Notes: generated by a model not told the origin, from the letters alone. Counted from the first letter of the stretch, positions 8,243 through 16,697 are shown. The stretch: 64,000 bases of DNA from Acetobacter sacchari (GCF_017377715.1 NZ_JAFVMF010000007.1:62001-126000); one strand, 5' to 3'. Translations and numbers: made by a program.

Positions 8243-9640
8243 TCAGGTCGGCTTGCCGTCTGGCTTCGTGGCTCCGGCTTTCTTCCTCGCGCCCGAAGTG
8301 CGTTTGCCGGACCGCGAATCAGATTTGGCGCGGGCCGCCGTCACGTTTTCAGGCGCCGGAGCGTCACTGAGTGACGGCTGCTCAATGACAGGAGCGGCGG
8401 CAGCGTCTTCCTGGCCTTGTGACGACGAGGATTGCGGAGAGGTCTCTTGTGGCGAACTGTCCGGCGTTGAAGCATTTGGCTGAACGCCGCATTCGGCGAG
8501 CAGGCTGCGAAGCGCGTTGATGACCGGAAAAACTTCCTGATTGTGATCGCCGCCCAGCTCGTTCCACGCCTTTTGTTCCAGTTCGACGATTTCGCGGTCC
8601 TCCGCGAAAATACGCTCTGTGAACGCCACGAGGAACGGCCAGGCGAGGTCGAGGAGGCCGGGGACGCCGGGCTTCTTGACCGACAGCAGGCCGAAAGTGC
8701 GGTTGGTGAGTTGGTCCGCGTCCTGCGGCGTGTAGGCGATCCACAGGTCCATGACGGGTGCTTCGTCGCCGGTCTGGATTCGCAGAGTCTGGAACGGGTA
8801 TTCGGTGCGGATCGTCATGACATCGCGGTCTGCGTATTTGGCCGACGCGTCGCGACGTTCTCCGAAAATTAGTGCCTCGCCGAGGGGCTGCTTGCCGCTG
8901 GTACGCGCGAAACTGTAGCGCGCTTCAACAAGACCGGGCTCGCGCTTCTGGCCGAGAAAGCGGGGACGCATTTGCCCCATCTGCTTCATGTGCATGAACT
9001 GATGGTTCATATCCATCAGGTTCTCGTGCATGAAACTGTAGTGGCAGGCGACATGGCGCCCGAAGCGGCGGGTTTTGTAGGCTGTATTGTTGCTTTGAGC
9101 CAGTTCGCGGCGCAGCGGCTTGGCGGCGGCTTTCTCGGGATCTCCCGGAAAGACGAAGATCAGGCCGTCCTGTTCCCGCACTGGATAGGTGCGCACGCCG
9201 TTCGGCAGTTTGCCTTTGCCAAGATACGGCACGTCGATGCAGCGGCCGGAGCGGCCATAGGCCCAGCCGTGGTAGCAACATTGAACGGATTGCCCGCACA
9301 CGCGCCCTTTGCTGAGCGGCACCTGACGATGGGCGCAACGATCTTCGAGAGCGAAGACGGGGCCTTCATCGGGTCTGACCAGCGCTATGGGCTGTCCAGC
9401 GTAACGTGTGGCGATAACCTTGCCACGCTTCAGTTCGCGGCTCCAGGCGACGGGATACCAGAAATCCGGATCGCAATGGATGCGGCGAAGATCCTGTCCG
9501 GCGGCGTTTTTTGGAGATGCGGACCGATTTTCGGTGTCTGTAGCGTCAGTCGACGTTTCAGAATCCGATCCCGCGATCACGGGATCGAGGCATGCCTCGG
9601 TGGATTCTGAGGGACTTTCGGTCGGAAGAAACTGGCCCAT
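8243..9640 (-). CDS. Rieske [2Fe-2S] non-heme iron oxygenase, alpha-subunit type
   Basis: A 465-residue oxygenase-like protein. The Rieske cluster ligands are visible as Cys102-His104 (RCAHRQ) and Cys121/His124 (CCYHGW). A mononuclear iron motif follows (ENLMDMNHQFMH, with spaced Asp/His/His), so the chain has both redox centres of a ring-hydroxylating-type oxygenase. The first 50 residues and the last 80 (Ser/Ala/Pro/Lys-rich, ending KRTSGARKKAGATKPDGKPT) are low-complexity extensions outside the catalytic domain. No reductase or ferredoxin partner is adjacent, and the substrate is unknown. It heads an operon with the GNAT-Nudix gene. The overall look is closer to the PAO/Lls1-like single-component group than to classic dioxygenases, but that is an impression. 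Confidence 0.85.
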   Translation of the reverse strand: MGQFLPTESPSESTEACLDPVIAGSDSETSTDATDTENRSASPKNAAGQDLRRIHCDPDFWYPVAWSRELKRGKVIATRYAGQPIALVRPDEGPVFALEDRCAHRQVPLSKGRVCGQSVQCCYHGWAYGRSGRCIDVPYLGKGKLPNGVRTYPVREQDGLIFVFPGDPEKAAAKPLRRELAQSNNTAYKTRRFGRHVACHYSFMHENLMDMNHQFMHMKQMGQMRPRFLGQKREPGLVEARYSFARTSGKQPLGEALIFGERRDASAKYADRDVMTIRTEYPFQTLRIQTGDEAPVMDLWIAYTPQDADQLTNRTFGLLSVKKPGVPGLLDLAWPFLVAFTERIFAEDREIVELEQKAWNELGGDHNQEVFPVINALRSLLAECGVQPNASTPDSSPQETSPQSSSSQGQEDAAAAPVIEQPSLSDAPAPENVTAARAKSDSRSGKRTSGARKKAGATKPDGKPT

Positions 9641-9670
9641 CGTACCCCTTTTTCGCGCTCTCCTGCGCCC

Positions 9671-9700
9671 TCGCTCCGCCGCGATGAAGCGGCGGAGCGA
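9671..9700. terminator. Strong hairpin between ridA-like and Rieske oxygenase genes
   Basis: A twelve-base perfect inverted repeat, TCGCTCCGCCGC / GCGGCGGAGCGA, with loop GATGAA. It lies 81-110 bases after the stop of the RidA-like gene and 31-60 bases upstream of the Rieske oxygenase start. A second, weaker repeat CCAGTTC/GAACTGG lies at 9729-9755. No U-tract follows, so it could end the amine oxidase operon or act in the leader of the oxygenase gene. Confidence 0.5.
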
Positions 9701-9780
9701 ATCTCGGCGAACTCTTCGCTTATATCACCCAGTTCGTGGTGACGAAGTGAACTGGATCAATATCAGGGATAACGTATGAA

Positions 9781-10296
9781 TTATGAATGAGGCGCCCGAA
9801 CGGCGGTGACTTCGATTTCGATCAGCCAGCCGGGGTTGGCGAGGTGAGCCACTTCGAACGCGGAGCGGACGGGCAGGTTGGGCTGCGCTGCTGTCCCGAA
9901 GAACTGCGTGTAAGCCTTCATCATGCCTGCGAAATCGAGCTTGCCGAGCTTCGGATCCGTGACCATGTACATGTGCATCTGCACGACGTCGCCCATCGTC
10001 AGGTTCAGCTTGGCGAGAGCGTCCTGAATTTTTTCCAGTGCGCCACGCGTCTGCGTCTCGGTGTCGCCGTAGGCGGCGAGGGTCTTCGGATCAGCCGACT
10101 TGTTCGTCGGTGGGGAACCCATGCCGCTGAGATAGATCGTCGAGGCGCCGGGCGGCACTTCGATGGCCTGAGCGATCGGGAAATGACCCGCCGGGTCGGT
10201 GTGCCGGACGACGCTGTCGGCGGCCGACGCGCTGGCGGCGCCGAAGGCGGCGACGCTGGCGATCGCGAAAGTCAGGTTACGGATCGTGGAGTTCAT
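9781..10296 (-). CDS. Exported RidA/YjgF-family protein
   Basis: A 171-residue protein with a signal peptide (residues 1-26, ending AASASAA) followed by a Rid-fold domain. RidA enzymes hydrolyse reactive enamines and imines made by amino acid-processing enzymes, releasing ammonia and a keto acid. The active-site Arg of RidA appears as Arg144 in PNLPVRSAFEV, and the C-terminal strand LIEIEVTAVR has the family Glu. Cytosolic RidA is about 130 residues with no leader, so export is unusual. The gene is third in an operon: it starts four bases after the cytochrome c stop, and the cytochrome start overlaps the amine oxidase stop. Deaminating a periplasmic imine made by the oxidase is an inference from this context. 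Confidence 0.88.
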   Translation of the reverse strand: MNSTIRNLTFAIASVAAFGAASASAADSVVRHTDPAGHFPIAQAIEVPPGASTIYLSGMGSPPTNKSADPKTLAAYGDTETQTRGALEKIQDALAKLNLTMGDVVQMHMYMVTDPKLGKLDFAGMMKAYTQFFGTAAQPNLPVRSAFEVAHLANPGWLIEIEVTAVRAPHS

Positions 10297-10299
10297 TGC

Positions 10300-10728
10300 T
10301 TATTGCTCTTCCATCTGAACGGGCTGCCGCATCTTCGCAACATCCTCCGGCTTGACGGTTCCATCGAAATGGTTGCCGAAGCTCGTGCGAATATAATTGA
10401 CGACATCCGCAATCTGCTTGTCTGAAAGCATGCCTGCGAACCAGGGCATGCCCGCACGGCCGTTCAATACCATATAAACAGGGTATCCGGCGCTTTGCAG
10501 GCGTCCGTCGCCGGCGAATGCGGGGAAGCCCGAACTAGCCCCGGCCGCGCCCTTGCCGCCGGGCATATGACAACCCTGACAGACATGCTCATAGACGGCG
10601 GCGCCGGTGTTGAGCGGCTGTACGCGCCCAACGACAGAACTGGCGGAGTCCGCGTGGGCCTGCCGGGCTGTCAGCGCGGGAGCCGCCGTCGCGGCGACGG
10701 CGAGTGCGGCGAGAAGATAAGAACGCAT
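10300..10728 (-). CDS. Class I c-type cytochrome, periplasmic electron acceptor
   Basis: A 142-residue single-haem cytochrome c. A signal peptide (MRSYLLAALAVAATAAPALTARQAHA) precedes the CQGCH haem-attachment site at residues 50-54. GRAGMPWFAGMLSD offers the Met axial ligand, and SDKQIADVVNYIRTSFGN is the typical C-terminal helix. The ATG at 10728 overlaps the amine oxidase stop by one base (TGATG), so translation is probably coupled. The likely role is to take electrons from the FAD amine oxidase and pass them to the respiratory chain; this follows from position rather than direct evidence. In-frame codons upstream lie inside the oxidase gene and are not a better start. Confidence 0.93.
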   Translation of the reverse strand: MRSYLLAALAVAATAAPALTARQAHADSASSVVGRVQPLNTGAAVYEHVCQGCHMPGGKGAAGASSGFPAFAGDGRLQSAGYPVYMVLNGRAGMPWFAGMLSDKQIADVVNYIRTSFGNHFDGTVKPEDVAKMRQPVQMEEQ

Positions 10729-12329
10729 CAGGCGGCTCCGATGGCGCGTTTGTGCAGGGAGGTGATCGCCGCGAGCGAGGACAGGATAGCGCCCTCCTGC
10801 CAGCAACCCACGTAGGACGCATGCTCGCCAGCGAGCACGATGCGGTTGTCCATCGTGACCAGCGCTTTGTAGTGCTGCTTGCGCGCCTGCTCGGACCACA
10901 TGCTGCAGCAGCCGAGCGTCCATGGCATGCGGCTCCATGCGAAGCCGACGCCGTTGGAAAACTCTTCGCGATACTGAGGATGAATCTTGAGGCCTTGTTC
11001 GATGCCCGCCTGAACGCGCTGTTCCGGCGTCATACCTGCGAAGTCGTAGGCGGCGGGGCCGAACATGTAGCCGCCGAGAAGTACGCCGGGGCCTTTGGAG
11101 AAGATGCCGCCGGACGGGTAGGAGATCTGGCTGATCGGTTGGTCGGTGAAGCTGATGCCGCCGTAGATCTGTTCATCCTGTTCCCAGAAGCGACGCTTGA
11201 ACTCAAGACCCAGCTTGACGGAAGACGCGTAGGGAACGGCCGAGATCGCGGCTTTCAAAGGACCGCTGACCTGCACGTCGAGCTGCGACAGGACCGGAAG
11301 CGGGATGGTGCAGACGCAGTAATCGGCCTCCACCTCACGCATGGCGCCGCCGTGAGCCATATCCGCGTAGGACACTTTCACGCCGTGGTCGTCCTGATGG
11401 ATCGCCGTCACCTTGCAGTTCAGCGTGATCAGGTCGTGAACCTGCTTGATGAAGCCCTTGCCGATATTGTCCATGCCGCCGACCGGCTGGAACATGGTCG
11501 TCTGCATGTCGAGGCGTTCATGGAACGACATGAACTGCCACAGACCCGACTTCATGATTTCGTCGCGAGGCAGCAGGTCGGACGGAATGGGTTCGCCGTC
11601 GATGCCGCCACCCTGGGGACGCTCGAAGCCGCGGCGGAGGGAGCTGCGGACGCCCTTCACCCAAGCACCGTTATTCTCAAGACCGGCCCAGCCGCGCATC
11701 GCGGCCCCGACGTGCTCGCGCTCGTCCTTGGACATGACGTCGTCCAGCTTGTGCTGGTCGATAGCTTTGGCCAGCAATTCCGCCGTGTAGCCGGTGAAGT
11801 CGGAGGCATAGTCACGGTAACGCACAGGTTTGCCGCCGAACATGGCGGAGGAATGCAGGTAGCTGTTGTGGTTAAGTTCTACGAACGGCTCCAGCGCTAC
11901 GCCGAATTCCTGACAGTAATGCAGCAGACCCTGATGGTGGTAGGGAATGCGCCACGGACCGGGGTTGATGTAGTTGCCCGGAGCAAAGCCCACTTTCTGG
12001 GTGTAACCGCCGAGTTCGTTGACGACGTCGCCGCCGCGGAGCGTGATGTTTCGCCCGCCCGCCCGGTTCTGGTACTCGATGATCTGCACGGCGTAACCGG
12101 CTTTACGCAGTTCATATGCGGCCAGCATTCCGGCCAGTCCGGAGCCGAGGATGACGACGCGGGTGCCTTTTTTGGCGCCTTTAAGGTCGGGTGAACCCTT
12201 GAAGTCGGTGCCCATCGCGTGACCCATGCTGGTCATTGCCTGATAGAGACCGGCGCTTCCGGCGAGCAACCCGATACGGGTCAGCATCTGCCGACGCGTT
12301 GGCGCGGCGTGCTGATGAACGTCCGTCAT
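10728..12329 (-). CDS. Tat-exported FAD-dependent amine oxidase
   Basis: A 533-residue flavin amine oxidase of the monoamine/L-amino acid oxidase superfamily. The N-terminus has a twin-arginine signal (TRRQMLTRIGLLAGSAG), so a folded FAD enzyme is probably sent to the periplasm. The dinucleotide-binding motif VVILGSGLAGMLAAYEL lies at about 58-74, followed by IIEYQNRAGGRN, the substrate-domain segment YGGISFTDQPISQISYPS, and the C-terminal FAD motif RIVLAGEHASYVGCWQEGAI. The start at 12329 follows AAGGAC at good spacing; a GTG-type extension upstream has none. It heads an operon with cytochrome c and an exported RidA-like protein, implying oxidation of an amine or amino acid with electrons leaving through haem. 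The substrate is unknown. A clear paralogue lies at 59987-61585. Confidence 0.9.
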   Translation of the reverse strand: MTDVHQHAAPTRRQMLTRIGLLAGSAGLYQAMTSMGHAMGTDFKGSPDLKGAKKGTRVVILGSGLAGMLAAYELRKAGYAVQIIEYQNRAGGRNITLRGGDVVNELGGYTQKVGFAPGNYINPGPWRIPYHHQGLLHYCQEFGVALEPFVELNHNSYLHSSAMFGGKPVRYRDYASDFTGYTAELLAKAIDQHKLDDVMSKDEREHVGAAMRGWAGLENNGAWVKGVRSSLRRGFERPQGGGIDGEPIPSDLLPRDEIMKSGLWQFMSFHERLDMQTTMFQPVGGMDNIGKGFIKQVHDLITLNCKVTAIHQDDHGVKVSYADMAHGGAMREVEADYCVCTIPLPVLSQLDVQVSGPLKAAISAVPYASSVKLGLEFKRRFWEQDEQIYGGISFTDQPISQISYPSGGIFSKGPGVLLGGYMFGPAAYDFAGMTPEQRVQAGIEQGLKIHPQYREEFSNGVGFAWSRMPWTLGCCSMWSEQARKQHYKALVTMDNRIVLAGEHASYVGCWQEGAILSSLAAITSLHKRAIGAA

Positions 12330-12645
12330 GCAAAGTCCTTGGTAGTAGGTTGGTGTATATTTCTCGGTCGGGAACATTCCCTACACGGATTGATCGCCCT
12401 TGCAAATCAGATCGCGAACCTGTGCATGGCTATGGTTTCGGGACGTGTCCGCTTTGCAACGGGCGCCCCGATTTGATGAAATAATTGTTTAATAAGAGGC
12501 GACGAGAGGTGTTGGGGCGGCGGCACAAAACGTTCGGCGAATAGGACGATGGGCGGAGGGCGTTCAGGACACGGGACTGGATCGGTCGACGGGATCGATG
12601 ACTTGTCTGGGCGATTGGCGCCCGCCGCCCGCCCTCTCCTAATAC
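12330..12645. other. Intergenic region upstream of the amine oxidase operon
   Basis: About 316 bases between the amine oxidase start and the DUF815 stop, both on the minus strand. It should hold the promoter of the oxidase operon and the end of the DUF815 transcript. I see no convincing gene, strong inverted repeat or RNA structure in it. Confidence 0.5.
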
Positions 12646-13512
12646 TTATGTGCTCAGCGTGGCTGAGAGGTCGTCGATGAATTGTTGCGCGACACGGCCT
12701 GAGCGGCCGCCGCGGGAGATCGACCACGCATTCGCGCGCATGCATAGATCCTCGTCCGAGATCGTGAGCGACCGTTCTCTGGCGTAACCGCGCACCATCT
12801 CCAGGAATGTGTCCTGTGAGCAGGGATGAAAGCCGAGCCACAGTCCGAAGCGGTCCGACAGCGACACCTTTTCCTCCGTGGCTTCGGATGGGTTGATGGC
12901 GGTGGCGCGTTCGTTGTCGATCATCTCGCGGGGCATGAGGTGACGTCGGTTGGACGTCGCGTAGAACAGCACGTTGGCGGGGCGGCCGGAGATGCCGCCG
13001 TCGAGCACAGATTTCAGCGCCTTGTAATCGCGGTCTTCGCGCTCGAAGGAGAGATCGTCGCAAAACACGATGAAAGAACGCGGCGCGCGGCGGAGCAGTC
13101 CGAGCAATTCGGGCAGTGTGGACAGATCCTCGCGTTCGATCTCCACCAGAGCGAGCTTGCCTTCGCCGGGCGGGGCGGCGCCAAATTCGGCGTTTACGGA
13201 CGCGTGGCAGGCCTTCACGAGCGAGGATTTGCCCATGCCGCGCGATCCCCAGAGCATCGCGTTGTTGGCCGAGAGGCCGCGCGCGAAGTGGCGCGTGTTC
13301 TCCAGCAGGGTTGTTTGCTGAGATTCAACGCCTCGGAGCAAACCGATGTCGACATGGGCGACGTGCGCGACCGGGTCCAGCTTGCCGCTCTCGGGGCGCC
13401 AGACGAACGCGTCGGCGGTGGAGAGGCCATCCAGCGAAGGCGGGGGAGGGGACATACGCTCCAGCGCGGCTGCGATGCGTTCGAGAGTGGGCAGAAGGTC
13501 GGGCTGCGTCAT
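12646..13512 (-). CDS. DUF815-family P-loop ATPase
   Basis: A 288-residue AAA-like ATPase. The Walker A motif is GSRGMGKSS at about 89-97 and Walker B is FIVFCDDLSF with Asp152/Asp153. RNVLFYATSNRRHLMPREMI-like text (read here as NVLFYATSNRRHLMPR) and LSDRFGLWLGFHPCSQDTFL are family signatures of DUF815, whose biological role is not established. A reading frame continues upstream to 14070, but the ATG at 13512, preceded by AGGAAAG, matches the family start; the extension is antisense to yajC. It is divergent from yajC, and the 168 bases between them must contain both promoters. Confidence 0.88.
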   Translation of the reverse strand: MTQPDLLPTLERIAAALERMSPPPPSLDGLSTADAFVWRPESGKLDPVAHVAHVDIGLLRGVESQQTTLLENTRHFARGLSANNAMLWGSRGMGKSSLVKACHASVNAEFGAAPPGEGKLALVEIEREDLSTLPELLGLLRRAPRSFIVFCDDLSFEREDRDYKALKSVLDGGISGRPANVLFYATSNRRHLMPREMIDNERATAINPSEATEEKVSLSDRFGLWLGFHPCSQDTFLEMVRGYARERSLTISDEDLCMRANAWSISRGGRSGRVAQQFIDDLSATLST

Positions 13513-13680
13513 GGGCGTCTTTCCTGTGTCGGCTCTGTTGTGCGAGCGGCATATCCGCAATACACGCGTTGAAGGTGGTGCGAAAACTGGCGGCTGGCTT
13601 GACGCGGGCGGCTCAAATTCTATGGTCCCGCCCTGTCTGTCAGCGCTCGTCTGACGTTTGCCTCTGGAAATGATGCCTCG

Positions 13681-14055
13681 ATGTTCGACCTCCTGATTTC
13701 TCCCGCTTATGCGCAGTCGGCTGGCGGCGGCGCGTTCAGCACGTCCGGCCTGTTGCAGTTTGCTCCCTACCTGCTTGTATTTGCGATCATGTATTTCGTC
13801 CTGATCCGCCCGCAGCAGCAGAAGCAGAAGCAGCTTCGTGAAGGACTGGGCAAGTTGCGCCGCGGCGATCGCGTGCTGACCGCTGGCGGAATTGTCGGCG
13901 TGGTTCGTAAGGCCGAAGACGGCGCTGATGAGATCGAGGTCGAGATCGCGCAGAACGTGGTGGTGCGCGTTGCGCGCCAGACCATCAGTTCCGTGCTGAG
14001 CAGCGCTTCGAAGCCTGCCAACGACACGGGGGCGACGGGTAAGGCGGCTTCCTGA
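13681..14055 (+). CDS. yajC: Preprotein translocase subunit YajC
   Basis: A 124-residue YajC, the small accessory subunit of the SecDF-YajC complex that assists Sec-dependent export. The N-terminus MFDLLISPAYAQ and the single helix LLQFAPYLLVFAIMYFVLIRPQQQKQKQ are diagnostic. The cytoplasmic part RRGDRVLTAGGIVGVV is also conserved. The secD and secF genes usually found next to it are not in this window. It stands alone on the plus strand, with the PepSY-type operon on the other strand downstream. Confidence 0.95.
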   Translation: MFDLLISPAYAQSAGGGAFSTSGLLQFAPYLLVFAIMYFVLIRPQQQKQKQLREGLGKLRRGDRVLTAGGIVGVVRKAEDGADEIEVEIAQNVVVRVARQTISSVLSSASKPANDTGATGKAAS

Positions 14056-14226
14056 CGCCGTTACGCTCAAACAGGGTTCAGAGACGTCGGTCTGTCGCTT
14101 TGTCCTTGAGCCGTTTCAGCCATTGACCTGAACAAGGGCTGCAGGTGGATGCGCCAATCTGCTCGTCTGCCTGATTCAGCGTCTCCGGCCTGCCGTCATT
14201 TGACGGACGACCTTCCGCCTGAGAAT

Positions 14227-14526
14227 TCATCTGTGTCGCCTGCGCGGCCTTGGCTGCGGCACGGCTCGCGATTTGCGAAAAGCCAGAATCAGTGCGCACA
14301 AGACGCCTGCGATAGAGCCTGCGGCAAGCCAGACTGGCGCTCCCACGCCGCCCATCAAAAACAGGCAGCCAAGGAATCCGGCGGCTGGCGCTACGACGCG
14401 CACTGCGGATGAGAGGCCGTCCGCTCGTCCGTCCATTCGAATTTTTTTCTGAGCGCGAGCGTGCGCCATAAAACCGACGCACCAGAGGTCGAACGCCTGC
14501 ACGACGGCCATTGATGCAGCGCTCAT
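14227..14526 (-). CDS. Small membrane protein, DUF3325-like
   Basis: A 99-residue hydrophobic protein, third gene of a membrane operon. Its start overlaps the PepSY-protein stop as ATGA. The helices VVQAFDLWCVGFMAHAR, VVAPAAGFLGCLFLMGGVGAPVWLAAGS and IAGVLCALILAFRK are apparent, and the tail is very basic (RAVPQPRPRRRHR). Length, order and the Leu/Gly-rich helices match DUF3325 proteins, which accompany DUF3649 and PepSY proteins in iron-siderophore uptake loci of other proteobacteria. The family call rests on context more than on sequence identity, and no molecular function is known. Confidence 0.6.
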   Translation of the reverse strand: MSAASMAVVQAFDLWCVGFMAHARAQKKIRMDGRADGLSSAVRVVAPAAGFLGCLFLMGGVGAPVWLAAGSIAGVLCALILAFRKSRAVPQPRPRRRHR

Positions 14527-16205
14527 GATCCATACTCCAACCCGATCGTGTTGGCCGAGGCAGGATGCCGCACATGTTTCGTGGTTTCGCGGGCGCGTCC
14601 GAGCCGCCACCAGAGAGCGCCGCTGATGGCTGCGAACATGAGAGCAGTCGCGTCGACGCCCCAGTAGGTGCTCTGCACGCTCCATGACTGCGTCTGAATC
14701 CATGGCCAGCGGGTCACAAGGTCGAGTGCTGGCAGCAGCCCGAGCGCGAGCGCGAGTATCGCCGTTTCCTCGCGCCAGGCGCTGTGTACCCTGCGCCTGA
14801 ACGCGCTCAGCAGCGCGTGTGCGGCGCATGCGAGCCACACGACGAACAGCGCGCTGGTCTCCCAGGATGCGCGCGCCGCCATCGTTGCAGGCAGAAGCCT
14901 GTTCGCCCAGAACACGGCGGCGCATCCCACAGGCAATCCGATGATGGCGGTCATGGCGAGCGCTTCACCCAGAGCCATGGCGACGGGATGCTCTCCGGCG
15001 TTCTTGCGGCGTTTCATCAGGAAAAGGATCAGGCCTGTCGACATCATGGTTGCTCCAGCCGCGCCGGAGGCGAAATAAAGCCAGCGCACCGGCGATGGCG
15101 CCCAGCGGGCCATGTGCAGACCAGCCATCGCCTGCCGGGTCATGGCGGCGGCGGTAGCTTCATGAGTGAGGCCGAGAGAGCGGCCCGTCAGCCGGTCGAA
15201 GTCGATATGGTCGCGGGTCATGCGCAGCGTGGCGTCGTCACCCCGGACAAAGGTGATGCGATCGCCTCGGGGTTGTGCGAATCCGATGTGCCCCGCACCA
15301 AACGCGCCGACGGCCTGCTCGTACATCGCGCCAAGTGGCGGGGGGTGCGTCGCGCTGGCGGGTGGCTCCGCGGGCGCGTTGGCGGACGCATCCATTTTCC
15401 GTCCGTGATGGTCTCCGTCACTCTTCATTCCCCGCCCATGTTCGCCGGGCGCGCGCTTTCCATCCGGGCGCCCTTCGCCATGGTGGGCGTCCCCCCGCGG
15501 TTCCCCACCTGTCGGAAACAGCCGGTTCGCGTGGATCATGATGCCTGTGTAAGGCTCCATGATCAGAAACGGCAGGAACATCACGGCGGCGAGCAGATGC
15601 GCGTCCAGCCATGAGCGTTGACGCGGCGCGTTTGGCCGGAACGTCAGAAGATTCGGCAGCATCGCGCGGTAATGCATCACCAGCCCGGACATGAGCGTGA
15701 CCAGAAACCCTGCCGCGAGAAGCTGCGCGATGATGACGCCGGTCAGATGACCGAGGTGCAGCGTGTAATGAAATCGAAAGAACAGATCTCCGCCGGTGGT
15801 GTTGCGCAGTGGAATGACGGAGCCGTCACGCGGATCCAGCGTCTGGCCGACGAAGGCGTCATTTTCCAGATGAAGGATGCTCAGTCCCGGCTCGCGCTCG
15901 GAGGGTAGGGAGAGAAACGCCCGCCCGCCCGCCCGCTCTCCTTCGGTCAGAAGGACTGCGGCCTTGTCGAGCGCAGTGGCGCTGGGGGCGTAGGCGGCGC
16001 CCAGTGTCATCTCCGGCTGCATCCAGCGCGTGATTTCGCGGTCGAAGACCGCGAGTGTCCCGGTCGTGAACATGCAGACCAGCACGGCCCCGGCGATGAA
16101 GCCAACCCATGCGTGCAGCCAGCCCATGCGGGCGCGCAGGGAAGGGGGAGCGGGGCTGGCGGATGTGCTCGGGCCGCTGAGATGGGAACGGTGTTTACGG
16201 ATCAT
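14523..16205 (-). CDS. PepSY-associated transmembrane protein with His-rich loop
   Basis: A 560-residue inner-membrane protein of the PepSY_TM family. Its helix 1 is WLHAWVGFIAGAVLVCMFTTGTLAVFDREI, and HYTLHLGHLTGVIIAQLLAAGFLVTLMSGLVMHY supplies conserved His residues. Further helices occur around MEPYTGIMIHANR and in the C-terminal 180 residues. Family members are linked to siderophore reduction or iron uptake; the paired histidines could hold haem. An insert of about 50 residues after the second helix pair is rich in His, Asp, Gly and Lys (DAHHGEGRPDGK, GDHHGRKMDAS) and may bind metal. It overlaps the upstream DUF3649-like gene and the downstream DUF3325-like gene by ATGA junctions, so all three are one operon. 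Confidence 0.85.
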   Translation of the reverse strand: MIRKHRSHLSGPSTSASPAPPSLRARMGWLHAWVGFIAGAVLVCMFTTGTLAVFDREITRWMQPEMTLGAAYAPSATALDKAAVLLTEGERAGGRAFLSLPSEREPGLSILHLENDAFVGQTLDPRDGSVIPLRNTTGGDLFFRFHYTLHLGHLTGVIIAQLLAAGFLVTLMSGLVMHYRAMLPNLLTFRPNAPRQRSWLDAHLLAAVMFLPFLIMEPYTGIMIHANRLFPTGGEPRGDAHHGEGRPDGKRAPGEHGRGMKSDGDHHGRKMDASANAPAEPPASATHPPPLGAMYEQAVGAFGAGHIGFAQPRGDRITFVRGDDATLRMTRDHIDFDRLTGRSLGLTHEATAAAMTRQAMAGLHMARWAPSPVRWLYFASGAAGATMMSTGLILFLMKRRKNAGEHPVAMALGEALAMTAIIGLPVGCAAVFWANRLLPATMAARASWETSALFVVWLACAAHALLSAFRRRVHSAWREETAILALALGLLPALDLVTRWPWIQTQSWSVQSTYWGVDATALMFAAISGALWWRLGRARETTKHVRHPASANTIGLEYGS

Positions 16206-16564
16206 TGCGCGGGGTTCGTTGCGCCGAAGGCGAGATAAGGAATGGCGAGGACAAGCGCGCAGAGCACCATGACCGCAGCGGCGACGAAACCGCGAGGCAG
16301 CGAGCGTGCGCCGAAAATGATCAGGACGATCAGCGGTACGACTGCGACCGCCTCTGCCTGCGCAACGAAAAGGGCGTCAGGGTCGTGGGTCGCAAGAATT
16401 GCGGGGACGAGCGTCACGATCGCTAGTCCGGCGGGGTAAGCGGGCGCTGCGGCGAGCAGCAGGCGCCAGGAGAATGCGCGCCCGAGGCCGGGGCGACGCT
16501 GGGCTGCCACTGGCGCCGCCTTTCTGTGCTCGGATATTCGGGGATGAAATTTATTGCGACGCAT
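16202..16564 (-). CDS. Small membrane protein, DUF3649-like
   Basis: A 120-residue protein with about three hydrophobic segments (LLLAAAPAYPAGLAIVTLVPAILA, AVAVVPLIVLIIFGARSLP, VAAAVMVLCALVLAIPYLAFG). It is first in the operon with the PepSY_TM and DUF3325-like genes, and its stop overlaps the PepSY start (ATGA). Size, topology and gene order match DUF3649, a family of unknown function in iron-uptake loci. The ATG at 16564 is preferred over a TTG two codons upstream. The promoter must lie in the 198 bases shared with the divergent TonB-receptor gene. Confidence 0.65.
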   Translation of the reverse strand: MRRNKFHPRISEHRKAAPVAAQRRPGLGRAFSWRLLLAAAPAYPAGLAIVTLVPAILATHDPDALFVAQAEAVAVVPLIVLIIFGARSLPRGFVAAAVMVLCALVLAIPYLAFGATNPAQ

Positions 16565-16653
16565 TCGCAACTGAATACGTCGAACGGAACCCGTTGTAAA
16601 GCGTGATCGACCGCAGGGGGCGAACAGCGCGCTCCGCCCCGCTTTTCATCATG

Positions 16654-16697
16654 CTGTCACGCAACTGAAACGTAACTGTCCCGCAAATGTCACGCAC
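16654..16697 (+). promoter_or_regulatory. Four-unit Pho-box array (predicted PhoB sites)
   Basis: Four consecutive 11-base units are visible: CTGTCACGCAA, CTGAAACGTAA, CTGTCCCGCAA, ATGTCACGCAC. This is the 7+4 periodicity of PhoB operators, whose consensus heptamer is CTGTCAT with an A-rich spacer. Two adjacent Pho boxes in this arrangement are typical of phosphate-starvation promoters. The array ends 65 bases upstream of the TonB-receptor start at 16763. It could also affect the divergent PepSY operon. Confidence 0.75.

Noticed and set aside
10704-12194. 496-codon plus-strand frame opposite the first amine oxidase
   Set aside because: Antisense shadow without start signal or family likeness; the minus-strand gene is unambiguous.
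13513-14070. N-terminal extension of the DUF815 ATPase
   Set aside because: It runs antisense through yajC; the ATG at 13512 has a ribosome binding site and matches the family start.
14078-14575. 165-codon minus-strand frame overlapping the DUF3325-like gene
   Set aside because: Basic, low-likelihood text; the other frame gives membrane helices and an ATGA junction with the PepSY gene.
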